NCBI RefSeq assembly: GCF_001667885.1
Contig: NZ_LZJW01000147.1
Span: 91,144-155,143 of the forward strand
Reading direction: 5' to 3'
Source of the DNA: Mycobacterium scrofulaceum
Lineage (GTDB): Bacteria > Actinomycetota > Actinomycetes > Mycobacteriales > Mycobacteriaceae
Length of the DNA: 64,000 bases
The notes below the pieces were generated by a model. That model worked only from the letters and a program-made list of their open reading frames with translations, was not told the origin of the DNA and searched no databases. Every line of letters starts with the position of its first letter. Within the stretch, counting starts at the first letter, position 1. Position numbers and translations under genes: made by a program. Shown here piece by piece: positions 52,756 to 61,732 of this stretch.

Positions 52756-54132
52756 ATGAGCCTCACAACCGCAACCGATGAACTACGGGCCAGGTTCGGC
52801 TCGCAGGTGATCCTGCCGGACGATCCCGGGTACGACGACGCGCGCGCTCTGCACAACGCCATGATCGACAAGCGGCCGGCGGTGATCGCCCGCTGCCGAT
52901 CGGCCGCCGATGTCGCGGGCGCGCTCGAATTCGCCCGCCGCTCGAACCTGGTGGTCGCCGTCCGCGGCGGCGGCCACAACGGCCCCGGCTTCGGGTCGGT
53001 CGACGGCGGTCTCGTCATCGATCTGTCGCCGATGGACCGCGTCGACGTCGACCCCGAACGGCGCATCGCGCGGGTGCAGGGCGGGGCAACGTGGGCACAG
53101 GTCGACGGCGCGACACACGCGTACGGGCTGGCGACGCCGACCGGCATCATCTCCACGACCGGTGTCGGCGGTCTGACCCTCGGCGGCGGCCACGGGTACC
53201 TGACCCGCAAGCACGGCCTCACCATCGACAACCTGGTGGAGGCCGAAGTCGTGCTCGCCGACGGCAAGGTGGTGACGGCGTCGGAATCCGAGCATGCGGA
53301 TCTGTTCTGGGCGCTGCGCGGCGGCGGCGGAAACTTCGGCGTGGTGACCGCGTTCACGTTCCGCCTGCACCCGGTGCACACGGTGATCTGCGGTCCGACG
53401 GCGTGGCCGTCGTCGCACACCGCCGACATTCTGTCGTGGTACCGGGACTTCATGCCGGCGCAGGACGAGGACCTGTACGGATTTTTCGCGGCCATGACGG
53501 TCCCGCCGGTGGCGCCGTTCCCCGAGGCGTTCCACCTGCACAAGGCCTGCGCCGTGGTCTGGTGCTACACGGGTGGTCCTGCGGGCGCCGAAGAGGCGTT
53601 CGCGCCGATCCGCCAGATGGAGCCCGCCTTCGACGGCCTGGGCCCCGCGCCCTATCCCGCGCTGCAGTCGACCTTCGATGGCCTGTATCCCAAAGGGCTG
53701 CAATGGTATTGGCGCGGCGACTTCGTCCGCACCCTCCCCGACGCCGCGGTCCAGGCCCATGCCCGCTTCGCCGAGGAACTGCCGACCATGCACTCCACGA
53801 TGCATCTGTATCCGATCGACGGTGCGGTGCACCGGGTCGGCCAAACGGATACGGCGTGGGCGTACCGGGACGTGAACTTCTCGCAAGTGATCGCGGGGGT
53901 CGACCCCGACCCTGCCAACGCGGAGCTGTTGAAACGCTGGACCGTCGACTACTGGGACGCCACCCATCCGTACTCGGCCGGCGGTGCCTACGTGAACTTC
54001 ATGATGGACGAGGGCCAGGAGCGGGTCCGGGCAACGTACGGCCCGAATTACCAGCGGCTCACCGAGGTGAAGGCGGAATACGATCCGGGCAACGTCTTCC
54101 ACATCAACCAGAACATCCTGCCGGCAAGGTAG
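52756..54132 (+). CDS. FAD-dependent oxidoreductase with BBE domain (PCMH-type flavoprotein)
   Basis: A 458-residue flavoprotein. The N-terminal FAD-binding PCMH domain has VAVRGGGHNGPGF, whose His is the usual 8-alpha covalent FAD attachment site. GGLTLGGGHGYLTRKHGLTI and the BBE C-terminus YDPGNVFHINQNI are typical of the berberine-bridge-enzyme group, which oxidises alcohols or sugars with O2. The usual second covalent Cys is not seen in the GGGHGY segment, so flavin linkage may be single. AGGGAGG lies before the ATG at 52756, favouring it over a GTG three codons earlier. It is divergent from the LAL regulator. Confidence 0.87.
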   Translation: MSLTTATDELRARFGSQVILPDDPGYDDARALHNAMIDKRPAVIARCRSAADVAGALEFARRSNLVVAVRGGGHNGPGFGSVDGGLVIDLSPMDRVDVDPERRIARVQGGATWAQVDGATHAYGLATPTGIISTTGVGGLTLGGGHGYLTRKHGLTIDNLVEAEVVLADGKVVTASESEHADLFWALRGGGGNFGVVTAFTFRLHPVHTVICGPTAWPSSHTADILSWYRDFMPAQDEDLYGFFAAMTVPPVAPFPEAFHLHKACAVVWCYTGGPAGAEEAFAPIRQMEPAFDGLGPAPYPALQSTFDGLYPKGLQWYWRGDFVRTLPDAAVQAHARFAEELPTMHSTMHLYPIDGAVHRVGQTDTAWAYRDVNFSQVIAGVDPDPANAELLKRWTVDYWDATHPYSAGGAYVNFMMDEGQERVRATYGPNYQRLTEVKAEYDPGNVFHINQNILPAR

Positions 54133-54160
54133 CGCGGCAGTTCTACCGGAAGGGCACCTC

Positions 54161-55018
54161 TTGATCAGTCGGGACGTCGAGCCTGACGCGGTAGCCGACT
54201 TGGCGGTCTCTCCACCTCGAGCCGCGTTGGCCGCCACCGTCGACGACGAAATCCGTGTTCTGCCCGTGAATGTCAGCCTGGAGAACCGCGCCGACCCCGC
54301 GGGATCGCCGCGCATCGTCCGGGTCCCGGATGGCAGCCCAAATCTCGCGGACCGCAATGTCGTCGTGGTCGCCGACGACGGTCCTCAGTGGTTCCGGTTG
54401 CGTTCGTTGACGGTCAGAGGAACAGCCAAGGACATGGGCGACCGCGCCTATCGGATCGCGCCCGAGCGGATCGTGGCCTGGGACTACGGCTCGCTTCGTA
54501 ATGTACCGGCGCCGCCGGCGCCGTCGAGACGGCGGAATCCGATTCCGGTTCTTGACGAGATGAACGACGTCCGGCCCCTCGATTCTCCGGAACTCACTGC
54601 GGCGCTGAAAGGTTCGCGGGTGGTGATTGTCGCGAGCCGCTCGCGGAAAGGCACGCCGTTCGCGGTGCCGCTGTGGTTCGTTGCGCACGGTGAGCGGATC
54701 TATACGACGACGTCGGCGTCGTCGTGGACGGTACGCAATGTGGTGGCCACGTCGGAGGTGGCCTTACTGTTCGGCGGTGAGGGTGGGGCCGACGCCAGCC
54801 GGCTCCTCGTCAACGGCCATGCCTGTGCCGGTCGCGGCGCGCCCCCGTACGCGGTGGCCGCCCGGATAGCGTGGCGCTATTACCTCCAACCGGAGTTCGC
54901 GGCTGTCGAGCTGAGGCACGCACGGCTGTGGGGGTTGCGACTCCGGTACTACCTGCAGTCGCGGGCCGCGTATATCGGGATCGCGCCCGAAGCGGCGATC
55001 AAATGCCGGGCGCCGTAG
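54161..55018 (+). CDS. Tandem split-barrel flavin/F420-binding protein (PPOX-like)
   Basis: A 285-residue protein with two copies of the FMN/F420-binding split beta-barrel fold: residues about 15-120, then 145-285. The second copy is closer to the family (GSRVVIVASRSRKGTPFAVPLWFVAHGERIYTTTS and WTVRNVVATSEVALLF, here as separate runs of strands), while the first is degenerate. A TTG start at 54161 is used with GGAAGGG nine bases upstream. It follows the BBE flavoprotein by 28 bp on the same strand and may be co-transcribed. The activity, if any, is unknown; many mycobacterial homologues bind F420 or heme. Confidence 0.6.
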   Translation: MISRDVEPDAVADLAVSPPRAALAATVDDEIRVLPVNVSLENRADPAGSPRIVRVPDGSPNLADRNVVVVADDGPQWFRLRSLTVRGTAKDMGDRAYRIAPERIVAWDYGSLRNVPAPPAPSRRRNPIPVLDEMNDVRPLDSPELTAALKGSRVVIVASRSRKGTPFAVPLWFVAHGERIYTTTSASSWTVRNVVATSEVALLFGGEGGADASRLLVNGHACAGRGAPPYAVAARIAWRYYLQPEFAAVELRHARLWGLRLRYYLQSRAAYIGIAPEAAIKCRAP

Positions 55019-55079
55019 GCGCGGGAGAAAGCAGCCGCCGGGCGCGGCGCGGCGCGGCGGGTCGGATTATCGTCATGCC

Positions 55080-55337
55080 ATGGATGATCCGCAGGTCTAC
55101 CGCCGTCTCGCGCTGCTGGAGCAGCAGGTGCGTCTGCTGTCCGAAAGGCTCGAGGTCCCGTGCCCGACGTTCGGCAGCGACGTGGGCGTTACCGCACCGG
55201 GCGCATTCGAGAACGGTGTGCCCGCGGAGGTCGTCGGGCTGGCCCGGTCGGGCAACAAGATCGCCGCGATCAAGCTGTACCGCGAGCTGACCGGCGCGGG
55301 CTTGCGCGAGGCAAAGGAAGTCGTCGACCCCCTTTAG
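55080..55337 (+). CDS. Small protein with ribosomal L7/L12 C-terminal-like domain
   Basis: An 85-residue protein. The N-terminus VYRRLALLEQQVRLLSERLE is a short coiled coil, and the C-terminal half NKIAAIKLYRELTGAGLREA followed by KEVVDPL matches the L7/L12 C-terminal fold, with the Lys/Gly pattern that contacts translation factors. It is far too short to be a ribosomal L7/L12 and lacks the N-terminal L10-binding domain. Small proteins of this type occur in actinobacteria with unknown role. It follows the split-barrel gene by about 60 bp on the same strand. Confidence 0.75.
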   Translation: MDDPQVYRRLALLEQQVRLLSERLEVPCPTFGSDVGVTAPGAFENGVPAEVVGLARSGNKIAAIKLYRELTGAGLREAKEVVDPL

Positions 55338-55475
55338 GCGTCGAAACGCCGGTGGCCGCGACCGCAACGTGGATTGCGCTCGGGTGCAAACGAATTCGTG
55401 GCATTCGGCAGGCATGAGAGCGCGATCGGGCGCTTTCCCGCCACGCTTGACCGGCGTGGCCGCGATCTCCGGGCG

Positions 55476-56405
55476 CTAGGGCGTCTTGAGGAACACGTCG
55501 TTGAGCGTGACGGTGCGCAGGTTGCGTGAGCGGATGACATCGACCAGCTGCGGGTAGACGTGCGTCACCGGCAGGTGGTTGAGGTGCCCGATGACGATGG
55601 CCTGCGGGGTGAAGTACTGATCCGCCATCTGGACGATGTATTCCTCGGTGATCAACGTCGAATCCGACAGCGACCCCGACCACAACGTGGGCACCGTATA
55701 GCCCATGTCGGCGGCGATGGCGTCGACGACGGCGTTGCGCTTCGCGTAGGGCGGGCGCCAGTACGGCTTCGCGCCGATCCCGTACGTTTTCTTGAGGAAC
55801 TCGTCGTTGCGGGTGAGCTGCTGGGCGATCTGGTCCTTCGGCAGCGTCGTCAAATCCGGGTGGGACCACGTGTGGTTGCCGAGTTGAATCTGTCCGCTGT
55901 CGACCAACGGCCGCAGCATGTCCGCGTTCTCGGTCCACGAGTCATAGGTGCCGTTGACGAAGTACGTCAGTCGCACACCGGTGTCCTTGGCGAACTGCGT
56001 GTAGGCGCGCACCACCTCGCTGCTGACGCCGTCGTCGACGGTCAGCGCGAGCAGGTCGCCGTCGCCGGGGATCTTCATCAAAGCGCCCCCGCCGGGCAGC
56101 GGGATGCGTGCGCCGGGCGGCGGTGGTGGCAACAGCGCCGCCGGGGCGGCCGGCCCCGACGTCGCCACGGAATCCGCGGGTACGTCCGCGAAGGTTCGCG
56201 GCTGCGGGTCGACCACGAGGCGCGCGGCGCCCACGCCGGCGACGACCGACGCGGCGAGTGAACCCAGGAACTGACGGCGATTCATCGCGGGCAGACGAAA
56301 GCCCGGAGCAAACGCGCCGGGCTGGACCCGTCGCTCGCTTCGCCGGGGCGCGCGCCGGGCCGACCCGCGCAGGGGCCGTCCATCGCGCAGAAACTCGTCA
56401 GCCAT
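55476..56405 (-). CDS. Polysaccharide deacetylase (NodB homology domain), exported
   Basis: A 309-residue enzyme, or 269 if the ATG at 56285 is used. That second start gives MNRRQFLGSLAASVVAGVG, a clear Tat signal peptide, so it is my preferred start despite the longer open frame. The NodB motifs are LTVDDGVSS (Asp124, Asp125), NHTWSHPD (His178, His182) and RPPYAKRN, which together form the zinc-dependent deacetylase site. It removes N- or O-acetyl groups from cell-envelope polysaccharide outside the membrane. The next gene on the same strand lies 74 bp upstream. Confidence 0.86.
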   Translation of the reverse strand: MADEFLRDGRPLRGSARRAPRRSERRVQPGAFAPGFRLPAMNRRQFLGSLAASVVAGVGAARLVVDPQPRTFADVPADSVATSGPAAPAALLPPPPPGARIPLPGGGALMKIPGDGDLLALTVDDGVSSEVVRAYTQFAKDTGVRLTYFVNGTYDSWTENADMLRPLVDSGQIQLGNHTWSHPDLTTLPKDQIAQQLTRNDEFLKKTYGIGAKPYWRPPYAKRNAVVDAIAADMGYTVPTLWSGSLSDSTLITEEYIVQMADQYFTPQAIVIGHLNHLPVTHVYPQLVDVIRSRNLRTVTLNDVFLKTP

Positions 56406-56479
56406 CAGCAGCGAACCGTACCACTACCAGGGCGAACATTGCGGCTGCGTTACGGGAGGGTCAGCTGTGAATTTCGTGA

Positions 56480-57949
56480 TCAATGTGATTCACCGCCCCC
56501 GCGCTGGGGCAGCTGCACCGGCTCGGCTGCCGGCGTCCCCAGCGTCGAGGCCAGCCAGGGCAGCGCCGCGGTGAACGCCTGCGCCGCAAACGGCCAGTCA
56601 TGCTTGCCCGGCTGACTGACCACGGCGCAGTTGATGCCGTTGGCCGAGGCGGCCGAGCAGAGCGCGTTGGCGGCGGCGTCCTGGCCCTCCGGATTGGCGG
56701 CAGGATCGGTTGCGACGGCGCCGGACGTGGGATTGGCTTCCTCGGCGACGTTGCGCGGTTCGGACGACCCCGGGACGTCGAACCACCCCGACAAGCCGGT
56801 GTATCGGCCGTGCCGCGCGATCACGGTGAGCGGGTCGAACCCGGCCCAGGCGGTGCGATTGCCGTCGAACAGCTTGGCGATCGTTTGATCCTTGGGGCCG
56901 ACGTTGGGGCTGCGGTCACCGGCGATGTCGACGAACGCGCTGAACAGTTCGGGATGCATCACGGCCAGGTCAACCGCGCAGGTTCCGCCCATCGACCATC
57001 CGGCGACGCCCCAGTTCGCCCGATCGGCGCTCACGGCGAAGTTCGACACCATGAACGGCACGACATCCTTGGTCAGGTGGTCGGCCGCGTTGCCCCGGCT
57101 GCCATTGACGCACTCGGTGTCGTTGTCGAACGAGCCGGTGGGATCGACGAACACCAACACCGGGGAGAAGCCGCGATGGGCGGCGGCGAAGTTGTCGATG
57201 GCGGTGAAGGCGCCACCGGGACCCAGCCAGTCGGCCGGGGTGTTGAAGGCCGAACTGATCATCATGACCGCCGGCAGGCGAGGCGGCGGATTGCTGTTGA
57301 ACCACGCGGGTGGCAGGTACACCAATTCCCGGCGGTGACGGAAGTGGGAGGCGTTGTCGTCGATGTCCACCGGCACCACCACGCCCTTGCTCGGCCTGGT
57401 ACCGGCGACCTGCATTTCGGTCACGCGCAGGCGGTCGATCTGGTCGGGCAACGGCACCGAGGTCAGCTGGTTCCACGCGGCGAGCGCCGTCGGGAAGTAC
57501 CCCACCCAGCTGTTCAGTGCCAAACTCGCGCACAACACGCACAGGGGGATGGACAGCACCGCCACGCCGCGACGCCACCAGCGCGCGCCCGGCCAGCCCA
57601 CCAGGAAAATCGCGGCGGCCAGGCCGGTCGCCGCGATCCACAGCCACAGCGTCGTCGGCGCGGGGTCACCTGCCACGCCGAGCGACGTGATGTACCAATA
57701 CGCGAGCGCGGTCGTCGCGGCGGCCGCGATCAGGGCCGCGGGCAGCACCCGCTTGAGCCACCGCCGGGCACGCCACTGGACCGCGATGATCAGCACCAGC
57801 AGCGTCAGCGCCTGCACGGTCGGCGGAAACCAGCCATGCAGCAAGGACAGTCGTCCGAAGAATTGGTCCAACGGTCGTTGCCTTTGCTGAGTCGATCGCT
57901 GCGCGGGGGCGGACCCGTGGTCTTTTCGAACGCGGTGGGTCGGAAACAA
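56480..57949 (-). CDS. Membrane-anchored esterase of the antigen-85/esterase D type
   Basis: A 489-residue protein with three or four N-terminal membrane helices (for example VQALTLLVLIIAVQW and LLWLWIAATGLAAAIFLVGW-like stretches), then an alpha/beta hydrolase domain facing outward. The nucleophile elbow is GVAGWSMGGTCAVDL, with a late His in QPGKHDWPFAAQAF. This resembles mycolyltransferase-like membrane esterases of mycobacteria. The start is uncertain: a TTG at 57871 (LDQFFGRLSL) is an alternative that removes a charged lead. Its substrate would be an envelope lipid ester, by family. Confidence 0.78.
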   Translation of the reverse strand: MFPTHRVRKDHGSAPAQRSTQQRQRPLDQFFGRLSLLHGWFPPTVQALTLLVLIIAVQWRARRWLKRVLPAALIAAAATTALAYWYITSLGVAGDPAPTTLWLWIAATGLAAAIFLVGWPGARWWRRGVAVLSIPLCVLCASLALNSWVGYFPTALAAWNQLTSVPLPDQIDRLRVTEMQVAGTRPSKGVVVPVDIDDNASHFRHRRELVYLPPAWFNSNPPPRLPAVMMISSAFNTPADWLGPGGAFTAIDNFAAAHRGFSPVLVFVDPTGSFDNDTECVNGSRGNAADHLTKDVVPFMVSNFAVSADRANWGVAGWSMGGTCAVDLAVMHPELFSAFVDIAGDRSPNVGPKDQTIAKLFDGNRTAWAGFDPLTVIARHGRYTGLSGWFDVPGSSEPRNVAEEANPTSGAVATDPAANPEGQDAAANALCSAASANGINCAVVSQPGKHDWPFAAQAFTAALPWLASTLGTPAAEPVQLPQRGGGESH

Positions 57950-58005
57950 CTATCCCACACCGGCCCCACCGGCCCGCCTGCCATCGCGGCGTGTGGGCGT
58001 GGCCG

Positions 58006-60246
58006 TTAGGAGGCTGTGACGCTGGTGAACGACCGCAGCCGCAGGCTGTTCGCGACGACGAAAACGCTGGAAAACGCCATCGCGGCGCCCGCGAGCATCG
58101 GATTGAGCATGCCGAGCGCGGCAAGTGGGATCGCGGCGATGTTGTAGCCGAACGCCCAGAACAGATTGGCCTTGATGGTGGTCAGCGTCCGACGGGAGAG
58201 CCGGATCGCGTCGACCGCGGCGCGGAGGTCACCGCGGGTGACGGTGAGGTCGGCGGCTTGGATGGCGACGTCGGTGCCGGTGCCCATGGCGACCCCGAGG
58301 TCGGCGGTCGCCAGGGCCGCGGCGTCGTTGACGCCGTCGCCGACCATCGCGACGACCTTGCCTTCCGCCTGCAACCGCTTGATGGCGGCGACCTTGTCGG
58401 CGGGCATGGATTCCGCGATGACCTGCGCGATGCCCACCTCGTCGGCGATGCGTTTCGCCACGCCACGGTTGTCACCGGTCAGCAGAATGGGCGTCAGGCC
58501 CAGCGCGCGGAACTGCCGGACGGCTTCCGCGCTCGTCGGCTTGACGGTGTCGGCGACCACGAGGACCCCGCGGGCCCGGCCGTCCCAGCCGACGGCGACC
58601 GCGGTCTTACCCTCGGCCTCGGCGCGCTCCTTGCCCACCGACAACTCGGGGTCCAGCGGCTGCCCGCAATCGGCCAGCAGGCTCGCGCGGCCCACGACCA
58701 CCGCGTGGCCGTCGACCGTGCCGCGCACCCCGCTGCCCTCGGAGTTGGTGAAGCCCTCGGCCGCGGGCAGGTGGCCGAGTTCGGCCGCGGCGGCCTTTGC
58801 GATGGCCTGGGCAATGGGGTGCTCGGAGGCGTCCTCGAGCGCCCCGGCGTAGCGCAGCAACGTCGCGCGGTCGGTTCCTGCGCCGCCGATCACGTCGACG
58901 AGCGTCATCTTCCCGGTCGTGACGGTGCCGGTCTTGTCGAGGACGACCGTGTCGACGCGGCGGGTGGATTCCAGGACTTCGGGCCCGTTGATCAGCACGC
59001 CGAGCTGGGCCGCGCGGCCGGTTCCGACCAGCAGGGCGGTCGGGGTGGCCAGCCCGAGCGCGCATGGGCAGGCGATGATGAGCACCGCGACGGCCGCGGT
59101 CAGCGCCGCGGTGGCGGGGAACCCGAACGCGAGCCACGCGCCGAGCGTCGCCACGGCGATGCCGATGACCACCGGGACGAACACGCCGGAGATGCGGTCG
59201 GCGAGTCGTTGCACCCCGGCCTTGCCCGACTGCGCCTCCTCGACCGACTTGGCCATGTGCGCCAGTTGCGTGTCGTCGCCGACCCGGGTGGCGCGCAGGA
59301 CGAGACGTCCGCCGACGTTGACGGTGCCGCCCGTGACGCCGTCGCCCGCGCCGACCTCCACGGGGACGGACTCCCCGGTGAGCATCGAGACGTCCACGGC
59401 CGAAGAACCCGAGATCACGACGCCGTCGGTGGCCACCTTCTCCCCGGGCCGCACCACGAACTGGTCCCCGACCGTCAGGCGGTCCACCGGGATGCGCGTC
59501 TCGGCGCCGTCGCGCAGCACGGCGACGTCCTTGGCCCCGAGCTCCAGCAAGGCGCGCAGCGCGGCGCCCGCCGTCCGCTTGGACCGCTTCTCGAAGTACC
59601 GTCCGGCCAGCACGAACAGGGTCACGCCCGCGGCGACTTCGAGGTAGATGTTGCCCGCACCGTCGGACGGCCGGACGGACAGTTCGAAGCGGTCGTGCAT
59701 CCCCGGCACTCCGGCCGTCCCCAGGAACAGCGCGTACAGCGACCACAGGAATGCCGACAGCGTGCCGACCGAGACGAGGGTGTCCATCGTGGCGGTGCCG
59801 TGTCTGAGGTTCGCCCAGGCGGCGGTGTGAAAGGGACGGCCGGCCCACACGACGACCGGCGCGGCGAGGACCAGCGACGCCCACTGCCAATAGCGGAATT
59901 GCAGAGCGGGGATCATCGCCATGGCAATCACCGGGGTGGCCAGCACGAGCGCAGTGACGACGCGGGTGCGAAGGGCGGCCAGTTCGGGGTCGGCGGCCCG
60001 CTCCGGGGCGGGCTCCTCCCGACGTTGCGGCAAGGCGGCCGTGTAGCCGGCCTGTTCGACGGCGGCGATCAGCCGCTGCGGGTCATACCCCGAGGGAACG
60101 GTCAGGGCGGCCTTTTCGGTGGCGTAGTTGACGGTGGCGGCGACGCCGTCGAGCCTGTTCAGTTTCTTCTCGATCCGCGCGGCGCACGACGCGCACGTCA
60201 TCCCCGCGATCTCGAGCTCGATACGGCTCACCGGCACTGCGCTCAT
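58006..60246 (-). CDS. ctpA: Copper-translocating P1B-type ATPase
   Basis: A 746-residue heavy-metal ATPase. It has one N-terminal HMA domain with GMTCASC (Cys18, Cys21), eight predicted helices, the actuator motif LTGESVP (TGES at 290-293), the metal-binding CPC at 393-395 and the phosphorylation motif DKTG from Asp437. The GDGVNDA hinge is in VAMVGDGVNDAAAL. CPC with GMTCxxC marks a Cu(I) exporter of the CtpA/CtpB/CtpV group; I cannot separate these by eye, so the symbol is provisional. Its ATG overlaps the chaperone stop (ATGA). Confidence 0.9.
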   Translation of the reverse strand: MSAVPVSRIELEIAGMTCASCAARIEKKLNRLDGVAATVNYATEKAALTVPSGYDPQRLIAAVEQAGYTAALPQRREEPAPERAADPELAALRTRVVTALVLATPVIAMAMIPALQFRYWQWASLVLAAPVVVWAGRPFHTAAWANLRHGTATMDTLVSVGTLSAFLWSLYALFLGTAGVPGMHDRFELSVRPSDGAGNIYLEVAAGVTLFVLAGRYFEKRSKRTAGAALRALLELGAKDVAVLRDGAETRIPVDRLTVGDQFVVRPGEKVATDGVVISGSSAVDVSMLTGESVPVEVGAGDGVTGGTVNVGGRLVLRATRVGDDTQLAHMAKSVEEAQSGKAGVQRLADRISGVFVPVVIGIAVATLGAWLAFGFPATAALTAAVAVLIIACPCALGLATPTALLVGTGRAAQLGVLINGPEVLESTRRVDTVVLDKTGTVTTGKMTLVDVIGGAGTDRATLLRYAGALEDASEHPIAQAIAKAAAAELGHLPAAEGFTNSEGSGVRGTVDGHAVVVGRASLLADCGQPLDPELSVGKERAEAEGKTAVAVGWDGRARGVLVVADTVKPTSAEAVRQFRALGLTPILLTGDNRGVAKRIADEVGIAQVIAESMPADKVAAIKRLQAEGKVVAMVGDGVNDAAALATADLGVAMGTGTDVAIQAADLTVTRGDLRAAVDAIRLSRRTLTTIKANLFWAFGYNIAAIPLAALGMLNPMLAGAAMAFSSVFVVANSLRLRSFTSVTAS

Positions 60247-60455
60247 GCGACCAAGACGGCCTCGTAGCCGGCCTCGTCGACCGCGCCGAGGACGGCGTCC
60301 GCGTCGAGGGGGGAAGAACTCGTGATGACCAGCCTGCCGGTGTCGGCGCTGACGTCAACGCGCTCCACACCGGGGAGGCGGCTGACCTCCTCCCTCACGG
60401 CCGATTCGCAGTGGCCGCAACTCATCCCGTCGACCCGGTATTCGCTGGTGACCAT
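60243..60455 (-). CDS. Copper chaperone, HMA domain protein
   Basis: A 70-residue metallochaperone with MSCGHC (Cys13, Cys16) in the loop after the first beta strand, and the ferredoxin-like fold of CopZ/Atx1. It would carry Cu(I) to the P1B-ATPase encoded downstream, with which it overlaps by four bases. AAGGGG lies just before the ATG at 60455; a longer in-frame start gives an unrelated N-terminal extension. Confidence 0.88.
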   Translation of the reverse strand: MVTSEYRVDGMSCGHCESAVREEVSRLPGVERVDVSADTGRLVITSSSPLDADAVLGAVDEAGYEAVLVA

Positions 60456-60478
60456 GGCACCCCTTCCGATATATGCCC

Positions 60479-60492
60479 CGGGTGAATACCCG
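60479..60492. promoter_or_regulatory. Inverted repeat upstream of the copper operon, possible metal-regulator site
   Basis: CGGGT-GAAT-ACCCG lies 24 bp upstream of the chaperone start. Copper-responsive repressors of the CsoR/RicR group bind GC-tract palindromes in such leaders. The match is only by type, so confidence is low. Confidence 0.35.
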
Positions 60493-60581
60493 ATGGCCAT
60501 ACACCTTCGGGCGTTACCTCCATCATGAGTGGGTTCATCCGCTGCTGACAGCACGATTCTGCCGGATCGCGCGGGGGGCCA

Positions 60582-61658
60582 TCAGGGCTGGGACAACAAC
60601 AGCAACACCCGGCCCGCGGAAGCCGGCGGGGGAAACGCGTCCTCATCGAAGCCGTAGTACTTGCGCTGGTCGGCCGTAACGCCGTCGATCACCTTGCCGG
60701 TGGCCGTCAGCTCACCGTTGTGAACGCGCGACATCATTCCTTTGAAGTCCGCGACCGCCATCGAATCGGCAAGCATCAGCGCCTGGCCTCCGGTGGTGAG
60801 CGCCACCAGCACACCGGCCCCCGCGTAGTTGTTGCCGCCGCGGCCCCGGCCCTGCGGCGCCCAGAAGACGGGCGCCGAGGCCACCGCGCCCTTCACCCGG
60901 CGATATTCGCCCGGGTGTTGAGCGTCGGCGATGGTGACGACCGGCAGGGCCGCAATCGTGCGTTGCTCCTTGAGCCAGAGCCCACCCAACGGAACGCAGA
61001 CGATGGCGTACATCAACAGCACCAAGACCAGCACGGGCTTCCAGGCGATTTCCCAGCCGAGTCGGCGCGGCGAGATCGCCAGTCCGCGTACTTGGGTGTC
61101 GAGCTGACGGCGGCCGAATCGAAAGACGTACCAAGCGAATACGCGCGCCAACGCCATGAGCGCAAGGATCGTCAAGCCGACCATGCCGCACACCCGCCAA
61201 TAGAACGTGCTGTCGCCCTGGTTGACGGTGGCCGCCCACATGACCGCGGGGATCGGGGCGGTGATCAGCAGAAGCAACGCGTAGGACGGATGACTGGTCA
61301 GGTACGGATACGTCACGCGACAGGCGGCATTCCCGCCGTAGACGGTCACCGGTCCGACGTCGGCGTGCACCGTGGGCGTCCACGACCCCCGCACCATCCG
61401 TGGCCGCACCAGGGAGCGGACGAAGAAGGCCCCGAAGACGAGCGACACCACGAGCGCTCCCCAGAATGTTCCGTCGAGCCGCTCGCCGGTGCCGGGCACG
61501 CCCAGCGCGCCGTGAATGTCGATCACCTTGCCGACGAAGAACGTCAACGGCATCACGAAGAAGAACTCGGCCAGCCAGGTTTGGATTAGCTGAGGTATGC
61601 GCGAACCCAGCCGATCGAAGGCCAGCACCCGTTGCCAGACAAAGCGCAGCACGCCCAT
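60582..61658 (-). CDS. Multi-pass membrane protein, function unknown
   Basis: A 358-residue membrane protein with about five hydrophobic helices, for example WLAEFFFVMPLTFFVGKVI, LLLLITAPIPAVMWA, VGLTILALMALARVFAWYVF and VLVLVLLMYAIVCVPLGGLW, then a C-terminal cytoplasmic or outer domain with VLVALTTGGQALMLADSMAV. The ATG at 61658 is chosen; upstream in-frame codons overlap the SDR gene and are GC-rich filler. I do not recognise a family. It follows the SDR gene by about 75 bp on the same strand, whose operon role is unclear. Confidence 0.65.
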   Translation of the reverse strand: MGVLRFVWQRVLAFDRLGSRIPQLIQTWLAEFFFVMPLTFFVGKVIDIHGALGVPGTGERLDGTFWGALVVSLVFGAFFVRSLVRPRMVRGSWTPTVHADVGPVTVYGGNAACRVTYPYLTSHPSYALLLLITAPIPAVMWAATVNQGDSTFYWRVCGMVGLTILALMALARVFAWYVFRFGRRQLDTQVRGLAISPRRLGWEIAWKPVLVLVLLMYAIVCVPLGGLWLKEQRTIAALPVVTIADAQHPGEYRRVKGAVASAPVFWAPQGRGRGGNNYAGAGVLVALTTGGQALMLADSMAVADFKGMMSRVHNGELTATGKVIDGVTADQRKYYGFDEDAFPPPASAGRVLLLLSQP

Positions 61659-61732
61659 GAGCGGCGACCATAGCGATCGACTGCGGTAGCGGCAATAGCT
61701 CTGAGAAGGGATGAAGCGGTTTGCCGATGGGT

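Noticed and set aside
56467..56493. GTGAAT...ATTCAC repeat at the end of the esterase gene
   Set aside because: Arms are six bases with a 15-base gap and no U-tract; too weak for a terminator or operator.
57991..60267. A 758-codon plus-strand frame
   Set aside because: It is antisense to the P1B-ATPase, which shows every catalytic motif.
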